From positions 2,604,001 to 2,668,000 of the forward strand of contig NZ_CP101824.1 of NCBI RefSeq assembly GCF_024498195.1: a DNA stretch of 64,000 bases, given 5' to 3'. Positions within the stretch are counted from its first letter, which is position 1. Each line of letters starts with the position of its first letter. A program made the translations under genes and the position numbers. The notes under the pieces were generated by a model. It made no database searches. It was not told the origin of the DNA and worked only from the letters and a program-made list of their open reading frames with translations. The stretch comes from Halovivax cerinus. GTDB lineage: Archaea; Halobacteriota; Halobacteria; Halobacteriales; Natrialbaceae. Shown piece by piece: positions 26,220 to 37,467 of the stretch.

Positions 26220-28504
26220 GCCACGGAACCGACTACGTCTCCGACGCCGATCGCGCCCTCGCGGAGACGTACGAGGACCCACAGAGCCTGGACGCCTTCG
26301 TCGACCGCCTCTTCGAGCGGCCGACGCTCGCGTCGCACGCCTCGAAGTACCTGCTCGACGCCATCGAGGCCGCGGGGACGCGGACCGTGCTCGAAGAGGG
26401 CGAGTACCGGACCCGGTACCGGTTCTTCGACGATCCTCACAACGACGGCGAACACGCCGTCCTCGGTAACACCGAGATGCTGAACGCGTTCGTCGACGAC
26501 CTGCGCTCGATCGCCGCCGGCCGCGGTAAGGGCGAGAAGCTCATCTGGTTCGAGGGTCCGACCGCGACCGGCAAGTCGGAACTGAAACGCTGCCTGATCA
26601 ACGGGCTCCGGGAGTACTCGAAGACGCCTGCGGGACGGCGCTATACGGTCGAGTGGAACGTTCGGTCGGCGACGGCGGAGGATCGACGTCTGAGTTACGG
26701 CGTCGATCCGACCGCGGCCGACGACGAACACTGGTTCGCGAGTCCCGTCCAGGCGCACCCCCTCTCGGTCTTCCCCGGTGACGTCCGTGACGACCTCCTC
26801 ACCGCGCTCACCGATGCGTCCGACGAATCGGTTCCGATTCGGCTGGAGACCGATCTCGATCCGTTCTCGAGGGAGGCGTTCGACTACCTGGAAGAACGGT
26901 ATCGCAATCAGGGCGAGGAGGCGCTGTTCTCTGCGATCACCGACGAACGCCACCTTCGGGTCCGTAATTACGTCGTCGACCTGGGGCGGGGAATCGGCGT
27001 CCTCCACGCCGAAGACGACGGGACGCCCAAAGAGCGCCTCGTCGGCTCCTGGATGCACGGAATGCTCCAGGAACTCGACTCCAGGGGCCGGAAGAACCCG
27101 CAGGCCTTCTCCTACGACGGGGTCCTCTCGCAGGGAAACGGCGTCCTGACGATCGTCGAGGACGCCGCCCAGCACGCAGATCTCCTGCAGAAACTGCTCA
27201 ACGTTCCCGACGAGGGGACCGTCAAACTCGACAAGGGGATCGGGATGGACGTCGATACGCAACTTGTCATCATCTCGAACCCGGACCTCGAGGCCCAGCT
27301 CGATCAGCACGCCGATAAGAACGGGCTCGACCCACTGAAAGCGCTGAAACGCCGCCTGAACAAGCGCCGCTTTACGTACCTGACGAACCGGTCGATGGAG
27401 GCCGAGTTGATCGGGCGGGAACTGACCGATCAGACGGACGTGTGGACGGCGACCGAACCCGAACAGCTAGACGAGAAGGTACGCCAGCCCCTCGTGGTCG
27501 GGGTCACGACGGACGGTGGAACAACACGGGAGCGCGAACTCGCCCCACACACCATCGAGGCCGCCGCCCTCTACGCGGTCGTCACGCGGCTCGTCACCGA
27601 GGACCTGCCGTCGGATCTCGACCTCGTCGAGAAGGCGGTGCTCTTCGACCAGGGATACGTACAGCAGGGGGACACCCGCCGGGAACTCGACGACTTCGCG
27701 TTCGACGAGGACGCGCCGGACGGCACGCACGGCATTCCGGTGACGTACACGCGGGACGTGCTCGCCGACCTCCTCCAGGAGGGGAGCGACCGCCACCACG
27801 CGGAGCTTCCGGTCGAGGACGTCGTCATGCCGCGGGACGTCCTGGATGCGATGGCGGACGGGCTCTTCGAGGCGCCGATCTTCTCGACCGGGGAGCAATC
27901 CGAGTTCGAATCCCGCGTCGCGCCGGTCCGTGAGCACGTCTTCGGAAGACAGGAGGACGACGTGATCGAGGCCATCATGCACGATCGGCGGGTGGACGAA
28001 TCGACCGTCGCCGAGTACGTAGAGCACGTCTACGCCTGGGAGACCGGTGAGGCGCTCACGGACGAGCGGGGCGATCCTGTAGAGCCCGACGCGCTCAAGA
28101 TGAAACTCTTCGAGGTCGAGCAACTCGGGCAGTTCCGCGAGACCGATTACGATGGCAATCGACCGACGGAAGCCGTCCGCGAGTTCCGCCAGGAGAACGT
28201 TATCACCGCGCTGAACCGCTATGCGTGGGAGCACCGCGACGAGGGGTTCTCGGCGGCTGACGTCGACCTCACGTCGATTCCGGTGCTGACGGACGTCCTC
28301 GAGTCGTACGACTGGGACGACGTCCGTCGTACCTACCCAGACTTCGATCCGCACGCCTGGGACGACCCGCCCGGCGGCACCGAAACTGAGCGCGTAAAGG
28401 AGGCGGCGATCGAGCGACTGGTCGCGGACTTCGGCTACTCCGCGGCCTCCGCGGAGCTGACCAGTCGACACGTCGTGAGCCAGGTGAGTTATCAATGGGA
28501 GTGA
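26216..28504 (+). CDS. Second PrkA-family protein (diverged paralogue)
   Basis: 762 aa from ATG 26216, overlapping the stop of the first prkA by 4 bases. Walker A is GPTATGKSE near residue 119, [17 protein letters not shown] and [14 protein letters not shown] follow, and a PrkA-like helical C-terminal domain is present. Much diverged from its neighbour, so the two may form a hetero-oligomer. The paired arrangement is a haloarchaeal trait; most bacteria have one. Confidence 0.88.
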   Translation: MSHGTDYVSDADRALAETYEDPQSLDAFVDRLFERPTLASHASKYLLDAIEAAGTRTVLEEGEYRTRYRFFDDPHNDGEHAVLGNTEMLNAFVDDLRSIAAGRGKGEKLIWFEGPTATGKSELKRCLINGLREYSKTPAGRRYTVEWNVRSATAEDRRLSYGVDPTAADDEHWFASPVQAHPLSVFPGDVRDDLLTALTDASDESVPIRLETDLDPFSREAFDYLEERYRNQGEEALFSAITDERHLRVRNYVVDLGRGIGVLHAEDDGTPKERLVGSWMHGMLQELDSRGRKNPQAFSYDGVLSQGNGVLTIVEDAAQHADLLQKLLNVPDEGTVKLDKGIGMDVDTQLVIISNPDLEAQLDQHADKNGLDPLKALKRRLNKRRFTYLTNRSMEAELIGRELTDQTDVWTATEPEQLDEKVRQPLVVGVTTDGGTTRERELAPHTIEAAALYAVVTRLVTEDLPSDLDLVEKAVLFDQGYVQQGDTRRELDDFAFDEDAPDGTHGIPVTYTRDVLADLLQEGSDRHHAELPVEDVVMPRDVLDAMADGLFEAPIFSTGEQSEFESRVAPVREHVFGRQEDDVIEAIMHDRRVDESTVAEYVEHVYAWETGEALTDERGDPVEPDALKMKLFEVEQLGQFRETDYDGNRPTEAVREFRQENVITALNRYAWEHRDEGFSAADVDLTSIPVLTDVLESYDWDDVRRTYPDFDPHAWDDPPGGTETERVKEAAIERLVADFGYSAASAELTSRHVVSQVSYQWE

Positions 28505-28556
28505 ACCGACCGAAACGCCTCGATCGAAAGCGGTCCGTACCAGGGGTGAGTTCGCC

Positions 28557-29879
28557 GTGGGACTGAGAGACGACGTAGAACGGTTTCAGTCGGTGGGCGA
28601 GGAGCGACGGGAGGATCTCGCCGACTTCATCCAGTACGGCGACCTCGGCCAGAGCGGCGCGACCGAGATCAACGTCCCCGTCAAGATCGTCGACCCGCCC
28701 GAGTTCGAATACGACCGTCGCGATCAGGGTGGCGTCGGCCAGGGCGACGGTGACACGCCCGACGTCGGTCAGCCGGTCGGCCCGCCACAATCCCAGCCGG
28801 GCGACGGCGACGAGGAGGGCGAACCGGGCGAGGAGGGTGGCGATCACGAGTACTACGAGATGGACCCCGAGGAGTTCGCCCAGGAACTCGACGAGGAACT
28901 CGGGCTCGACCTCGACCCGAAGGGAAAGACGGTCGTCGAGGAGACGGAGGGGCCGTTCACGGACCTTACGCGGTCCGGACCGAACAGCACGCTCGACGTC
29001 GAGCGCATGTTCCGCGAGGGACTGAAGCGGAAGGTGGCGATGGCGTTCGACGAGGACTTCGTCCGCGAGGTCTGCACGGTGGCGGGAATCACCCCGCGTG
29101 AGGTGTTCGAGTGGGCGCGCGAGGAGCGCCTCCCCGTCTCGATGGCGTGGATCGAACGCGCTCACGAGGACGTCGCCGACGAGCGCGGCCGGTGGGAGTC
29201 GATCGCCGACGTGGAGGCGTCCGTCGAGCGCGAACCGATCAGCCAGCGCATTCGCCGGGACGGCATCGACCACGTCCCGCTGCGGCGAGAGGACGAACGC
29301 TACCGCCACCCGGAGATCGTCGAGGAGCGAGAGAAGAACGTCGTCGTGGTGAACATTCGCGACGTCTCTGGATCGATGCGCGAGACCAAACGGGAACTCG
29401 TCGAGCGCGTGTTCACGCCGCTCGACTGGTACCTCACCGGGAAGTACGACACCGCGGAGTTCGTCTACATCGCCCACGACGCGGAGGCCTGGGAGGTCGA
29501 ACGCGCGGACTTCTTCGGCATCCGCTCGGGCGGCGGGACGAAGATATCGAGCGCCTACGAACTGGCCGACGAGGTCCTCTCGGAGTACCCCTGGAACGAT
29601 TGGAACCGGTACGTCTTCGCGGCGGGCGACTCCGAGAACTCCTCGAACGACACGTCGGAGCGGGTCATTCCGATGATGGAGGAGATCGACGCCAACCTCC
29701 ACGCCTACGTCGAGACCCAGCCGAGCGGGAACGCGATCAACGCGACCCACGCCGAGGAACTGGAGAAGCACTTCGGCGCGGACGCAGACGACGTCGCCGT
29801 CACGTACGTCAACTCGTCCGACGACGTCGCCGACGCGATCTACGACATCCTGAGTACCGAGGGTGAGACCGATGAGTGA
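28557..29879 (+). CDS. yeaH: YeaH/YhbH family (DUF444) vWA-like protein
   Basis: 440 aa, GTG start. DUF444 features: an acidic Gly/Asp/Glu-rich loop (residues about 60-100), [20 protein letters not shown]-type vWA motif around 255-275 (D-V-S-G-S metal site), and [18 protein letters not shown] near 320. The family always accompanies PrkA and SpoVR. Shares the ATGAGTGA overlap with spoVR. Confidence 0.92.
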   Translation: MGLRDDVERFQSVGEERREDLADFIQYGDLGQSGATEINVPVKIVDPPEFEYDRRDQGGVGQGDGDTPDVGQPVGPPQSQPGDGDEEGEPGEEGGDHEYYEMDPEEFAQELDEELGLDLDPKGKTVVEETEGPFTDLTRSGPNSTLDVERMFREGLKRKVAMAFDEDFVREVCTVAGITPREVFEWAREERLPVSMAWIERAHEDVADERGRWESIADVEASVEREPISQRIRRDGIDHVPLRREDERYRHPEIVEEREKNVVVVNIRDVSGSMRETKRELVERVFTPLDWYLTGKYDTAEFVYIAHDAEAWEVERADFFGIRSGGGTKISSAYELADEVLSEYPWNDWNRYVFAAGDSENSSNDTSERVIPMMEEIDANLHAYVETQPSGNAINATHAEELEKHFGADADDVAVTYVNSSDDVADAIYDILSTEGETDE

Positions 29880-31923
29880 TTCCGAACCGATCGACCGAAC
29901 CGAGACCGCACCGCTTTCCGACACCGTTCGCAAGCGCGCGATCGCGACCGACCTCGCGGAGCCGGTGGCGGCCGCTCGCGACCTGGCGACGAAACTCGGA
30001 CTCGATCCGTATCCGGTCCACTACTGGATCGTCGACTACGACGAGATGAACGAGCTCATCGCCTATGGCGGGTTCCAGCGCCGGTACCCCCACTGGCGCT
30101 GGGGCATGCAGTACGACCGACAGCGCAAGCAGGATCGGTACACTGGCGCGCGGGCGTTCGAGATCGTGAACAACGACAATCCATCGCACGCGTTCCTCCA
30201 GGAGTCGAACTCGATGGCCGACCAGAAAGCCGTCATCACTCACGTCGAGGCTCACGCGGACTTCTTCGCCAACAACGAGTGGTTCGGGCTGTTCACCGAC
30301 GGACGAGCCGGCGACGACGAGGTCGACGCCGCGGCGATGCTCGATCGCCACGCGCGAACGATCGAGGGGTACATGACCGATCCCGAGATCGACCGCGCCG
30401 AGGTGGAACGCTGGATCGATCACGCTCTCACGCTCGAGGACACGATCGACCAGCACAGACCGTTCCGCGACCGCCTTGAACGCGAGACCGATTCCGAGGA
30501 CGTCGACGACGACCTCAGGGAGAAGCTGGACGAACTCGACCTCTCGCCGGAAGTGACCCGGGAAGTGTTCGACGAGGAGTGGCTCGACGCGCGCGAAGCG
30601 GAGGCCGACCGGGGACCGACGTCGGCGGCGCCCGAATCGGACGTCCTCGGGTTCGTCCGGGAGTACGGCATGCAGTACGACCGGGAAGAGGGCCGCGCCG
30701 TCGAGATGACCGACTGGCAGCAGGACGTCCTCGAACTGTTGCGCGAGGAGGCCTACTACTTCGCGCCCCAGCAGATGACGAAGGTGATGAACGAGGGGTG
30801 GGCCGCGCTGTGGGAATCCCGGATGATGGCGGACGAGGCCTTCGCCGGCGACGACGAGGTCGTAGACTACGCCGATCACATGGCGAGCGTGCTCGCCTCG
30901 CCCGGACTGAACCCCTACAGCCTCGGACTCAATCTCTGGCAGTACGTCGAGAACGTCACCAACCGACGCGACGTCGTAGAACAGCTGCTTCGCGTCGAGG
31001 GCATCACCTGGCGAACGCTCTTGGACGAGGTAGCGTTCGACGCGATCCTCGATCGCCTGGAGCCGCCGAACGCCATCGCCTCCATCTCGGCCGAGACGCT
31101 CGACGACCTGGCGTCTCTCCCGGACGAGTGGATCGATCGCGAGGCGCTCGGGGCCGCTCGTGAGGGCGAGATCGACGTCGAGCGCTACCCGTGGCGCGTC
31201 CTCTCCTACGAGGGTCTCGCCCGTCGACACTACTCGCTGGTGAAGCCCGCGAATCGATCGGTCCTCTCGCGCGTTTCGCGCGATCAACTGGAGCGTATCG
31301 ACCGGTACCTCTTCGACGACGATCGATACGACAGCGTCGAGGACGCCATCGCGAACGTGACCTACACGGCGGGGTGGGATCGCCTGTTCGACGTCCGCGA
31401 GAGCCACAACGACGTCACGTTCTTGGACGAGTTCCTCACCCCGGAGTTCATCCGGACGAACGACTACTTCACCTACGAGTACTCGCGAGCGACTGCCCAG
31501 TACCACGTTGCCAGTACCGATCCGGAGGACGTCAAGCGCAAGCTTCTCTTGCAGTTTACCAACTTCGGCAAGCCGACGATAACGGTGGCCGACGGTAACT
31601 ACGACAACGCCGGCGAACTCCTGCTCGAACACGAGTACAACGGGATCGAACTCGACTTCGAACAGGCCCGGGCCGTTCTCGAACGCCTGTTCGAACTCTG
31701 GGGCCGGCCAGTGAACCTCCTGACGATCCGGAAGGAACTGGACGACCACGACGTCGAGGTGGCCAAGCGTCGCAACCGCGAACCCACACCGGACGAACGC
31801 GGCGTTCGCCTCCGCCACGATGGCGACGAGATCACGGTCGAACGCGTCGACTGGACCGCTGTGGAACACCTCGCTGCTGACGACGTCGACTACGACACGA
31901 GACCCGACGAGTGGCTCGCCTGA
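29872..31923 (+). CDS. spoVR: SpoVR family protein
   Basis: 683 aa from ATG 29872, overlapping the yeaH stop. SpoVR signatures: [32 protein letters not shown]-like start region, DFFANNEWF near 127, [11 protein letters not shown] near 305, and [15 protein letters not shown] near 350. Longer than the bacterial YcgB (about 510 aa), mainly by an acidic insert near 190-260. Role unknown; linked to stationary-phase or sporulation-like physiology together with PrkA. Confidence 0.93.
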   Translation: MSDSEPIDRTETAPLSDTVRKRAIATDLAEPVAAARDLATKLGLDPYPVHYWIVDYDEMNELIAYGGFQRRYPHWRWGMQYDRQRKQDRYTGARAFEIVNNDNPSHAFLQESNSMADQKAVITHVEAHADFFANNEWFGLFTDGRAGDDEVDAAAMLDRHARTIEGYMTDPEIDRAEVERWIDHALTLEDTIDQHRPFRDRLERETDSEDVDDDLREKLDELDLSPEVTREVFDEEWLDAREAEADRGPTSAAPESDVLGFVREYGMQYDREEGRAVEMTDWQQDVLELLREEAYYFAPQQMTKVMNEGWAALWESRMMADEAFAGDDEVVDYADHMASVLASPGLNPYSLGLNLWQYVENVTNRRDVVEQLLRVEGITWRTLLDEVAFDAILDRLEPPNAIASISAETLDDLASLPDEWIDREALGAAREGEIDVERYPWRVLSYEGLARRHYSLVKPANRSVLSRVSRDQLERIDRYLFDDDRYDSVEDAIANVTYTAGWDRLFDVRESHNDVTFLDEFLTPEFIRTNDYFTYEYSRATAQYHVASTDPEDVKRKLLLQFTNFGKPTITVADGNYDNAGELLLEHEYNGIELDFEQARAVLERLFELWGRPVNLLTIRKELDDHDVEVAKRRNREPTPDERGVRLRHDGDEITVERVDWTAVEHLAADDVDYDTRPDEWLA

Positions 31924-31998
31924 GTCGTCACCGACCGCGGTCCCTCGGCTGCGAGCCGTCGACGGTAGCTATTCCCCGTCGGCGTTCCTACTGGGGAC

Positions 31999-32385
31999 AT
32001 GGCATTCGACGTACGGACCGACGAACGGACGACGACCGTCGACGTTACCGACCGGGTGTCCGCGGCCGTACCCGAGGACGCGTCCGGCGTCTGTACCGTC
32101 TTCGTCGAACACACCACGGCTGCTCTCGTCGTCCAGGAGGACGAACCGCGACTGCGACGCGATATCGTCTCGTTCGTGCGAGACGCCGTCCCGGACGAGG
32201 GCCACGCTCACGACGAGCTGGACGGCAACGCGGACTCGCACCTTCGAGCCACGGTACTCGGTCCATCCGTGACCGTTCCCGTTCGCGACGGCGAGCTCGC
32301 GTTCGGCACCTGGCAATCCATCCTGCTCGTCGAGTGTGACGGTCCCAGAACGCGAACCGTGACGGTGACCACCGTCGACCGCTAG
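31999..32385 (+). CDS. YjbQ family (UPF0047) protein
   Basis: 128 aa. Family signature VFVEHTTAALVVQEDEPRL near residues 36-54 and HAHDELDGNADSHLRA, with C-terminal GTWQSILLVECDGPR. Often annotated as secondary thiamine-phosphate synthase; the real function is unclear. It stands 75 bases after spoVR and could be on the same transcript. Confidence 0.92.
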   Translation: MAFDVRTDERTTTVDVTDRVSAAVPEDASGVCTVFVEHTTAALVVQEDEPRLRRDIVSFVRDAVPDEGHAHDELDGNADSHLRATVLGPSVTVPVRDGELAFGTWQSILLVECDGPRTRTVTVTTVDR

Positions 32386-32444
32386 GGTGAGCCTGGTGTC
32401 GGTTCAAGCTAGATAGACTCGCGGCCGGATCCAGCCCGATCAGT

Positions 32445-32570
32445 TCGATGCCGATTCCAGGCAGGTAGATCCGATGCCGGTTCCAGGCGGGTCGGTCAGT
32501 TCGTGGTCGACTCCAGGCAGGTAGATCCGATGCCGGATCCAGTCCGGTCAGTTCGTGGTCGACTCCAGGT
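32445..32570. repeat. Imperfect 52-56 bp repeats over the 3' end of the lipoprotein gene
   Basis: The unit includes gatccgatgccggttccag and cagttcgtggtcgactccagg. The first part occurs at 32468 and 32524 (a shorter copy at 32446); the second occurs at 32497 and 32549. The stop codon and last codons of the lipoprotein gene at 32548-33069 lie inside the second copy, so the array looks like local duplication of the gene's 3' end. Confidence 0.75.
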
Positions 32571-33069
32571 CGGTCAGTGTGGTCCCGGTGGTGAACGCGA
32601 TCGGTTCGTCGTACTCGTCCTCGGCTCCGAAGAAGACGGCGAGCATCGTCTCGTCCGTGTCGTCGACGTCGATCGTAGCGCGGCCGTCCGTCTCGCCCGA
32701 GACGCTTTCGCCATCGGCGAGCGAGACGGACACCTCGTAGGAACCGGCCGTCGTCCAGACATCCGTGTAGATTCCTGCATCTTCGGTGCTCGTCTCGTTC
32801 GTCTCGCCCGTCTCGTTCGATTCCTCGGGACCGCCCCCGTCGCTCGAGGGAAGATCGAAGTCGGATTCAAGCACGGTCGTCCCCTCCGGGTCGACGACCG
32901 AGATCGTTCCCGCAAGGCGATCAGACGTGGTATTGAAGAGGTTAACGTCTCCGAGGACGGCATCGCCGATCCAGTTCGCGACCGCCGAACAGCCTGCGAG
33001 ACCCACGGTGGCCCCCGCGGCGAGCCACTGGAGCACTCCTCGTCGAGACGGCGTTCGTTGCACACTCAT
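32548..33069 (-). CDS. Tat-exported lipoprotein of unknown function
   Basis: 173 aa. A twin-arginine signal near residues 9-10 (SRRGVLQWLAAG) and a lipobox LAGC with the cysteine near residue 27 predict export by Tat and lipid anchoring to the outer face of the membrane. Mature part: a beta-rich domain (LFNTTSDRLAGTISVVDPEG) interrupted by a Glu/Asn/Ser/Thr-rich spacer. The last residues are encoded by the repeat listed separately. An AT-rich box (agataaatagaattctg on the minus strand, about 20-30 bp before the ATG) may be its promoter. Confidence 0.82.
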   Translation of the reverse strand: MSVQRTPSRRGVLQWLAAGATVGLAGCSAVANWIGDAVLGDVNLFNTTSDRLAGTISVVDPEGTTVLESDFDLPSSDGGGPEESNETGETNETSTEDAGIYTDVWTTAGSYEVSVSLADGESVSGETDGRATIDVDDTDETMLAVFFGAEDEYDEPIAFTTGTTLTDLESTTN

Positions 33070-33173
33070 AGTGTAAGCTGATTAAGCAGAATTCTATTTA
33101 TCTATTGTGATCTTTACGCTGTCGCGCGGGGATCGCCCCCGAAATTGATCGTGGTGGAGGATGGACCGTCCCT

Positions 33174-33887
33174 ATGGCACGATCAGCGACGTTCGACTTC
33201 GACGAGACTGTGACGATCGTCACCGGCGCGACCGGAACGCTGGGCGGTGCCGTCGCAGAGCGATTCCGTGAGGCGGGCTCCACCGTCTGCGGCATCGATG
33301 TCGCGGAACCGGAGGAACCCGACGGGACGTTCGCACAGGAGCGAACGAACTTTTATCAGGCCGACCTCACAGACGAAGGAGACGTCGAACGCGTGGTTGC
33401 CGAGATCGTCGACGAGCACGGCCGCCTCGACCACTTGCTCAATGTCGCGGGAACCTGGCGCGGCGGGCAACCGATCGAGGAGACTGACCGTACCGAGTAC
33501 GATCTCGTAATGGACGTCAACCTGAAGACGGCGTTCCTGGCGTCGAAACACGCGCTTCCCGAACTGCAGGCGGCCGGCGGCGCGATCGTCAGCGTGAGTG
33601 CACGTTCGTCCCTCGAGGGCGGGGAGGGAGACGGCCCGTACCGAATTTCCAAGGCGGGGATCCGGCTGCTGACGGAGACGCTCGCGGCGGAAAACCGCGG
33701 GACGGTCCGCGCGAACTGTGTCATGCCGAGCGTCATCGACACCCCGGCGAACCGCGAGATGATGCCCGACGCGGACCAGGACTCGTGGGTCGACCCGGTC
33801 GACATCGCAGCCGTCTTCGCTTTCCTGTGCAGCGACGCGTCCTTGGTGACGAGTGGGGCGGCTGTCCCCGTGTACGGGGAGACCTGA
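33174..33887 (+). CDS. Short-chain dehydrogenase/reductase (SDR)
   Basis: 237 aa. Classical SDR: cofactor motif TGATGTLG near residues 17-24, NVAG near 88, catalytic Ser in VSVSARSS and YRISK (Y-x3-K) near 157-161. Reduces or oxidises a carbonyl/hydroxyl using NAD(P)H; substrate unknown. Just upstream of the livH genes but 238 bases away, so the link is uncertain. Confidence 0.92.
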   Translation: MARSATFDFDETVTIVTGATGTLGGAVAERFREAGSTVCGIDVAEPEEPDGTFAQERTNFYQADLTDEGDVERVVAEIVDEHGRLDHLLNVAGTWRGGQPIEETDRTEYDLVMDVNLKTAFLASKHALPELQAAGGAIVSVSARSSLEGGEGDGPYRISKAGIRLLTETLAAENRGTVRANCVMPSVIDTPANREMMPDADQDSWVDPVDIAAVFAFLCSDASLVTSGAAVPVYGET

Positions 33888-34125
33888 TCAGCCCGTATCC
33901 GTGAACGTGACCGTTCCATCCGATCTCCCGGAGTATCGTTCGTTCTGAGGCGTGCGTGGTACTTGTAGACGAACCAGGAACCGCCCCGTCGTTCGACCTG
34001 GATTGTCGTCGGTGTGGCTCGGAAGGGGTACTGTCGGTACCCGTCAATTGGGGGGTGCAGAAGTACCAGCACGCTGAGGTTATGTCCGTTCGATTTGTGG
34101 ATGTGTAGCGTGAAGTATATTAGCC

Positions 34126-35268
34126 ATGAGCCGAGAGTCGCAGACAGGCATGGGTGAGAATATCAGTGGGGGTCGAGCGACGGACGGCCTGTCGGCCGTG
34201 CGCGACCGACTTTCACCGACGTCAGGTGCTAACATCGGTGGGCTGCTTCTGGCTCTCCTGATGGTACTGTTGGTGGTCGATCTGATTCGCCGGCTGGTGA
34301 CCGGTGACATCACGTTCGCATCGTTACTCGAATATCTGTGGTGGGGGCTCCGTGATGCCATGTACATCGGCCTCGCCGCTGTCGGTCTCTCGATGACGTA
34401 CAGTATCCTTCGATTCGCGAACTTTTCACACGGGGATCTGATCACGACGGGTGCGTTCGGCGGCTGGGCTGCCGCGTACCTCGTCGGTGGCGTGGGGGTC
34501 GCTGGCGTCGGCGAGCTGATACTGGTTCGGGCGACGTCGGGCGGCGTCTCGCCCGAGGCGGTGGGACTGGACGTGTTCGCGTCTCCCCTCGCGATACTCG
34601 TCGGGCTGGTCGTCGCCGGCGCGATAACCGTACTCGTCGCGCTGGCCATAGATCGACTCGTGTACAAGCGAATGCGAGACCAGGGTGGTATCGCGATGCT
34701 CATCGCGAGTGTCGGCGTCGCGCTGACGCTCCGATACCTCCTCGCCATCATATTCACGAACAGCAAACGTGGAGTGACCGCGAGCGCGCCCGACGTCGGA
34801 CCGTTTACGGCCCACGAACTGACGCTCGTCCTCATCGCGCTCGTCCTCATCGTCGGATTGCACCTCCTGTTACAGTACACGAAACTCGGCAAGTCGATGC
34901 GAGCGATGGCCGATAACAAGGATCTCGCGTTGATCACGGGCATTCCGACCGAACGAGTCATCACGGCGACCTGGATCATCGGCGCCGCGTTCGCCGGAAT
35001 CTCCGGCTACCTCGTCGTCCTCGATCGCGGGTCCATCTCGATCAACCTCGGCTGGTTCCTCCTGCTCTTGATCTTCGCTGCGGTCATCCTGGGTGGTATC
35101 GGCTCGATCTACGGGGCGCTTGCCGGCTCGCTCGTCATCGGAATGACCGTCAACGTCTCGTTGATCTGGTTACCGTCAGACCTCTCGAAGGTCACCGCGT
35201 TCGTACTCATGATCCTGATACTGGTGTTCAAACCGAACGGTCTGCTAGGGGGGGTGGAGACGGCATGA
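34126..35268 (+). CDS. livH: Branched-chain amino-acid-type ABC transporter permease LivH
   Basis: 380 aa, around 9-10 membrane segments. LivH hallmarks: AMYIGLAAVGLSMTYSILRFANFSHGD near residue 85, SMRAMADNKDLALITGI near 258 (coupling loop), and FAAVILGGIGSIYGALAGSL near 317. Compared with E. coli LivH (308 aa) it is longer, because of a soluble N terminus of about 40 residues. Overlaps the start of livM by 4 bases; first gene of livHMGF. Confidence 0.92.
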   Translation: MSRESQTGMGENISGGRATDGLSAVRDRLSPTSGANIGGLLLALLMVLLVVDLIRRLVTGDITFASLLEYLWWGLRDAMYIGLAAVGLSMTYSILRFANFSHGDLITTGAFGGWAAAYLVGGVGVAGVGELILVRATSGGVSPEAVGLDVFASPLAILVGLVVAGAITVLVALAIDRLVYKRMRDQGGIAMLIASVGVALTLRYLLAIIFTNSKRGVTASAPDVGPFTAHELTLVLIALVLIVGLHLLLQYTKLGKSMRAMADNKDLALITGIPTERVITATWIIGAAFAGISGYLVVLDRGSISINLGWFLLLLIFAAVILGGIGSIYGALAGSLVIGMTVNVSLIWLPSDLSKVTAFVLMILILVFKPNGLLGGVETA

Positions 35269-36617
35269 GCGCCGAGACCGTCACCGAGTCGGACGGCGCG
35301 GACAACGCGCCGACGCCGATGGTTCGTCCGAGCTGGTTCGCCGACCTCGGTCGAATCGCCGCGGTCGTCGCCGCGACCTACGTGTTCTTCCTCGTACTGG
35401 GTCTCGTCGCCGGTCTGAACGTCGACTACATCATGAGTTTCCTCCAGCGAATCACGTTCTACGGCGCCGTCTTCGCCATGGGGGCACTCGCTCTGAACTT
35501 ACACTGGGGCTACACTGGCATGTTCAACATCGGCGTGATCGGCTTCATGGGTGTGGGCGTCTACGCGATGTCGTTCGTCACCGCCTCGCCGGACGGCTCT
35601 CCGGCCGGACTCGGCCTCCCGATTCCGGTCGGGATCCTCGTCGGCTTCCTGGCGGCGTGTCTCGCCGGATTCGTCATCGCACTCCCCGCGCTTCGCGTTC
35701 GCGCGGACTACTTCGCGATCATTACCCTCGGATTCTCCGAAATCGTCCGGTTACTCGCCCTCTCGAGTTCGCTCAGAACCCTGCCAGGTGGCTACGGGAC
35801 GGGTGGCGGGAGCGGGATCAGTGCGCCGCGGACGGACAGCGTGGTCACGTGGCTGCAGTCGAAACCGGTCACCGGCGAGCTCGTCGATGCCGTCGTCTGG
35901 GCCGGGGTCACCCTCGGCGGGATTCCGGACTCAGTCATGGAGAATTACGTCTATACGGGCATTCTGATCGGAATCGTAATCCTGATCTTCCTGCTCCTGA
36001 CGCGGATCGCCTACTCGCCGTTCGGACGGGTGCTGAAAGCGATTCGCGAGGACGAACTTGCGGCACGGTCTCTCGGGAAGCGAACTGACCGTGCGAAAGT
36101 CGTGGTGTTCGTCCTCGGCTGCGGGCTGATGGGCCTCGCGGGCATGCTGTGGCTCGGCCAGCGGACGCTCGTCAATCCGAACAACGTCAGACCGATCTGG
36201 ACGTTCTACATATTCGTCGCATTGATCGTCGGCGGGGCGGGCTCGAACACGGGCAGCGTTATCGGGGGCTTCGTCTTTGCAGCCTTCGTGTACGATTTCC
36301 CGAACTACCTGGGGCAAGTAATCGAGTCCTTCAGAGACGTATCGACGCCGTCGACGATCGCCGCCGCGCTCGGCTCGTCGGATCCCCTGGCCGTGTTCGA
36401 CTACCTCGTCGTCGGTTCGATCGACGACATCAGATACATCGTCCTCGGCGTCGTCCTGATCGTTCTGATGATCAAACGGCCACAGGGGCTGTTCGGCAAC
36501 CGGAAAGAGATTGCCGCCGCGGTCGACCTCAGTCGGCACGACGCCACCGCCGGGGGCGCCGAATCGACCGACGACGCTGCAACGACCGGTCACTCAGGAG
36601 GTGAGTCGGATGAGTAG
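35265..36617 (+). CDS. livM: Branched-chain amino-acid-type ABC transporter permease LivM
   Basis: 450 aa. LivM features: LALNLHWGYTGMFNIGVIGFMGVG near residue 75, VRADYFAIITLGFSEIVRLL near 145, and FGRVLKAIREDELAARSLGK near 250 (coupling helix). Ends in a Ser/Ala/Asp-rich cytosolic tail. Its last codons overlap livG, which begins with ATG 36610. Forms the heterodimeric channel with LivH. Confidence 0.92.
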   Translation: MSAETVTESDGADNAPTPMVRPSWFADLGRIAAVVAATYVFFLVLGLVAGLNVDYIMSFLQRITFYGAVFAMGALALNLHWGYTGMFNIGVIGFMGVGVYAMSFVTASPDGSPAGLGLPIPVGILVGFLAACLAGFVIALPALRVRADYFAIITLGFSEIVRLLALSSSLRTLPGGYGTGGGSGISAPRTDSVVTWLQSKPVTGELVDAVVWAGVTLGGIPDSVMENYVYTGILIGIVILIFLLLTRIAYSPFGRVLKAIREDELAARSLGKRTDRAKVVVFVLGCGLMGLAGMLWLGQRTLVNPNNVRPIWTFYIFVALIVGGAGSNTGSVIGGFVFAAFVYDFPNYLGQVIESFRDVSTPSTIAAALGSSDPLAVFDYLVVGSIDDIRYIVLGVVLIVLMIKRPQGLFGNRKEIAAAVDLSRHDATAGGAESTDDAATTGHSGGESDE

Positions 36618-37467
36618 CACCGAATCGAGCGACTCGGACCAGGGTGTTACGGGCGACGAATCGACGGACGAGGCTGCGTCGGACCGCCAGGTCGAGAACG
36701 CGGTACTCGAAGTGTCCAATCTCCACAAACGCTTCGGGGGGATCGTCGCGGTCGACGATACGAGCTTCTCGGTCGAACGGGGCTCGATCACCGGCCTGAT
36801 CGGCCCGAACGGCGCCGGGAAATCGACGACGTTCAACTGTATTACCGGGGTCTATCAGCCGGACGGCGGAGCGGTTACGTTCGATGGCGACGACGTCACC
36901 GGCTGGGAGCCGCCCCGGATCGCGAATCGAGGGCTCGTTCGCACGTTCCAGATCGCGCGTGAATTCCCGGAGATGACCGTCCTCGAGAACATGATGCTCG
37001 CCCCGAAGAACCAGCTGGGCGAGCACCTCTGGCGATCGGTCCTTCCCGGGGCGCGCTCCGGGGTCGTCGAACAGGAGCGCGAGCTCAGAGACCGTGCCTG
37101 GGAGACGCTCGAGTTCTTCGAGATCGATCACCTCGCCGAAGAGTACGCGATGAACCTCTCCGGTGGGCAACGGAAACTCCTCGACCTGGCACGGGCGCTC
37201 CAGACGGACCCGGAGATGCTCATGCTGGACGAGCCGATGGCCGGTGTCAATCCGACGCTCGAAGAGAAGATCTTAGACCGGATCCACGCCCTTCGTGAGG
37301 ACGGTTACACCTTCCTCATCGTCGAACACGACATGGATCTGATCATGGAACACTGCGAACACGTGATCGTAATGCACCAGGGGCGCGTCCTAGACGAGGG
37401 GGCGCCGGAGGCGGTTCAGTCGAACGAGCAGGTCATCGAAGCGTACCTCGGAGGTGAGGTCGAATGA
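36610..37467 (+). CDS. livG: ABC transporter ATP-binding protein LivG
   Basis: 285 aa. An N-terminal acidic extension of about 30 residues precedes the ATPase. Walker A GPNGAGKST near 67-75, ABC signature NLSGGQRKLLDLARAL near 182, Walker B LMLDEPMAG near 204, H-loop VEHDMDLIMEHC. Overlaps livF by 4 bases. Long LivG form (as in HAAT family), paired with LivF. Confidence 0.95.
   Translation: MSSTESSDSDQGVTGDESTDEAASDRQVENAVLEVSNLHKRFGGIVAVDDTSFSVERGSITGLIGPNGAGKSTTFNCITGVYQPDGGAVTFDGDDVTGWEPPRIANRGLVRTFQIAREFPEMTVLENMMLAPKNQLGEHLWRSVLPGARSGVVEQERELRDRAWETLEFFEIDHLAEEYAMNLSGGQRKLLDLARALQTDPEMLMLDEPMAGVNPTLEEKILDRIHALREDGYTFLIVEHDMDLIMEHCEHVIVMHQGRVLDEGAPEAVQSNEQVIEAYLGGEVE

Noticed and set aside
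29809-31869. Minus-strand frame opposite spoVR
   Set aside because: Same explanation; SpoVR motifs are on the + strand.
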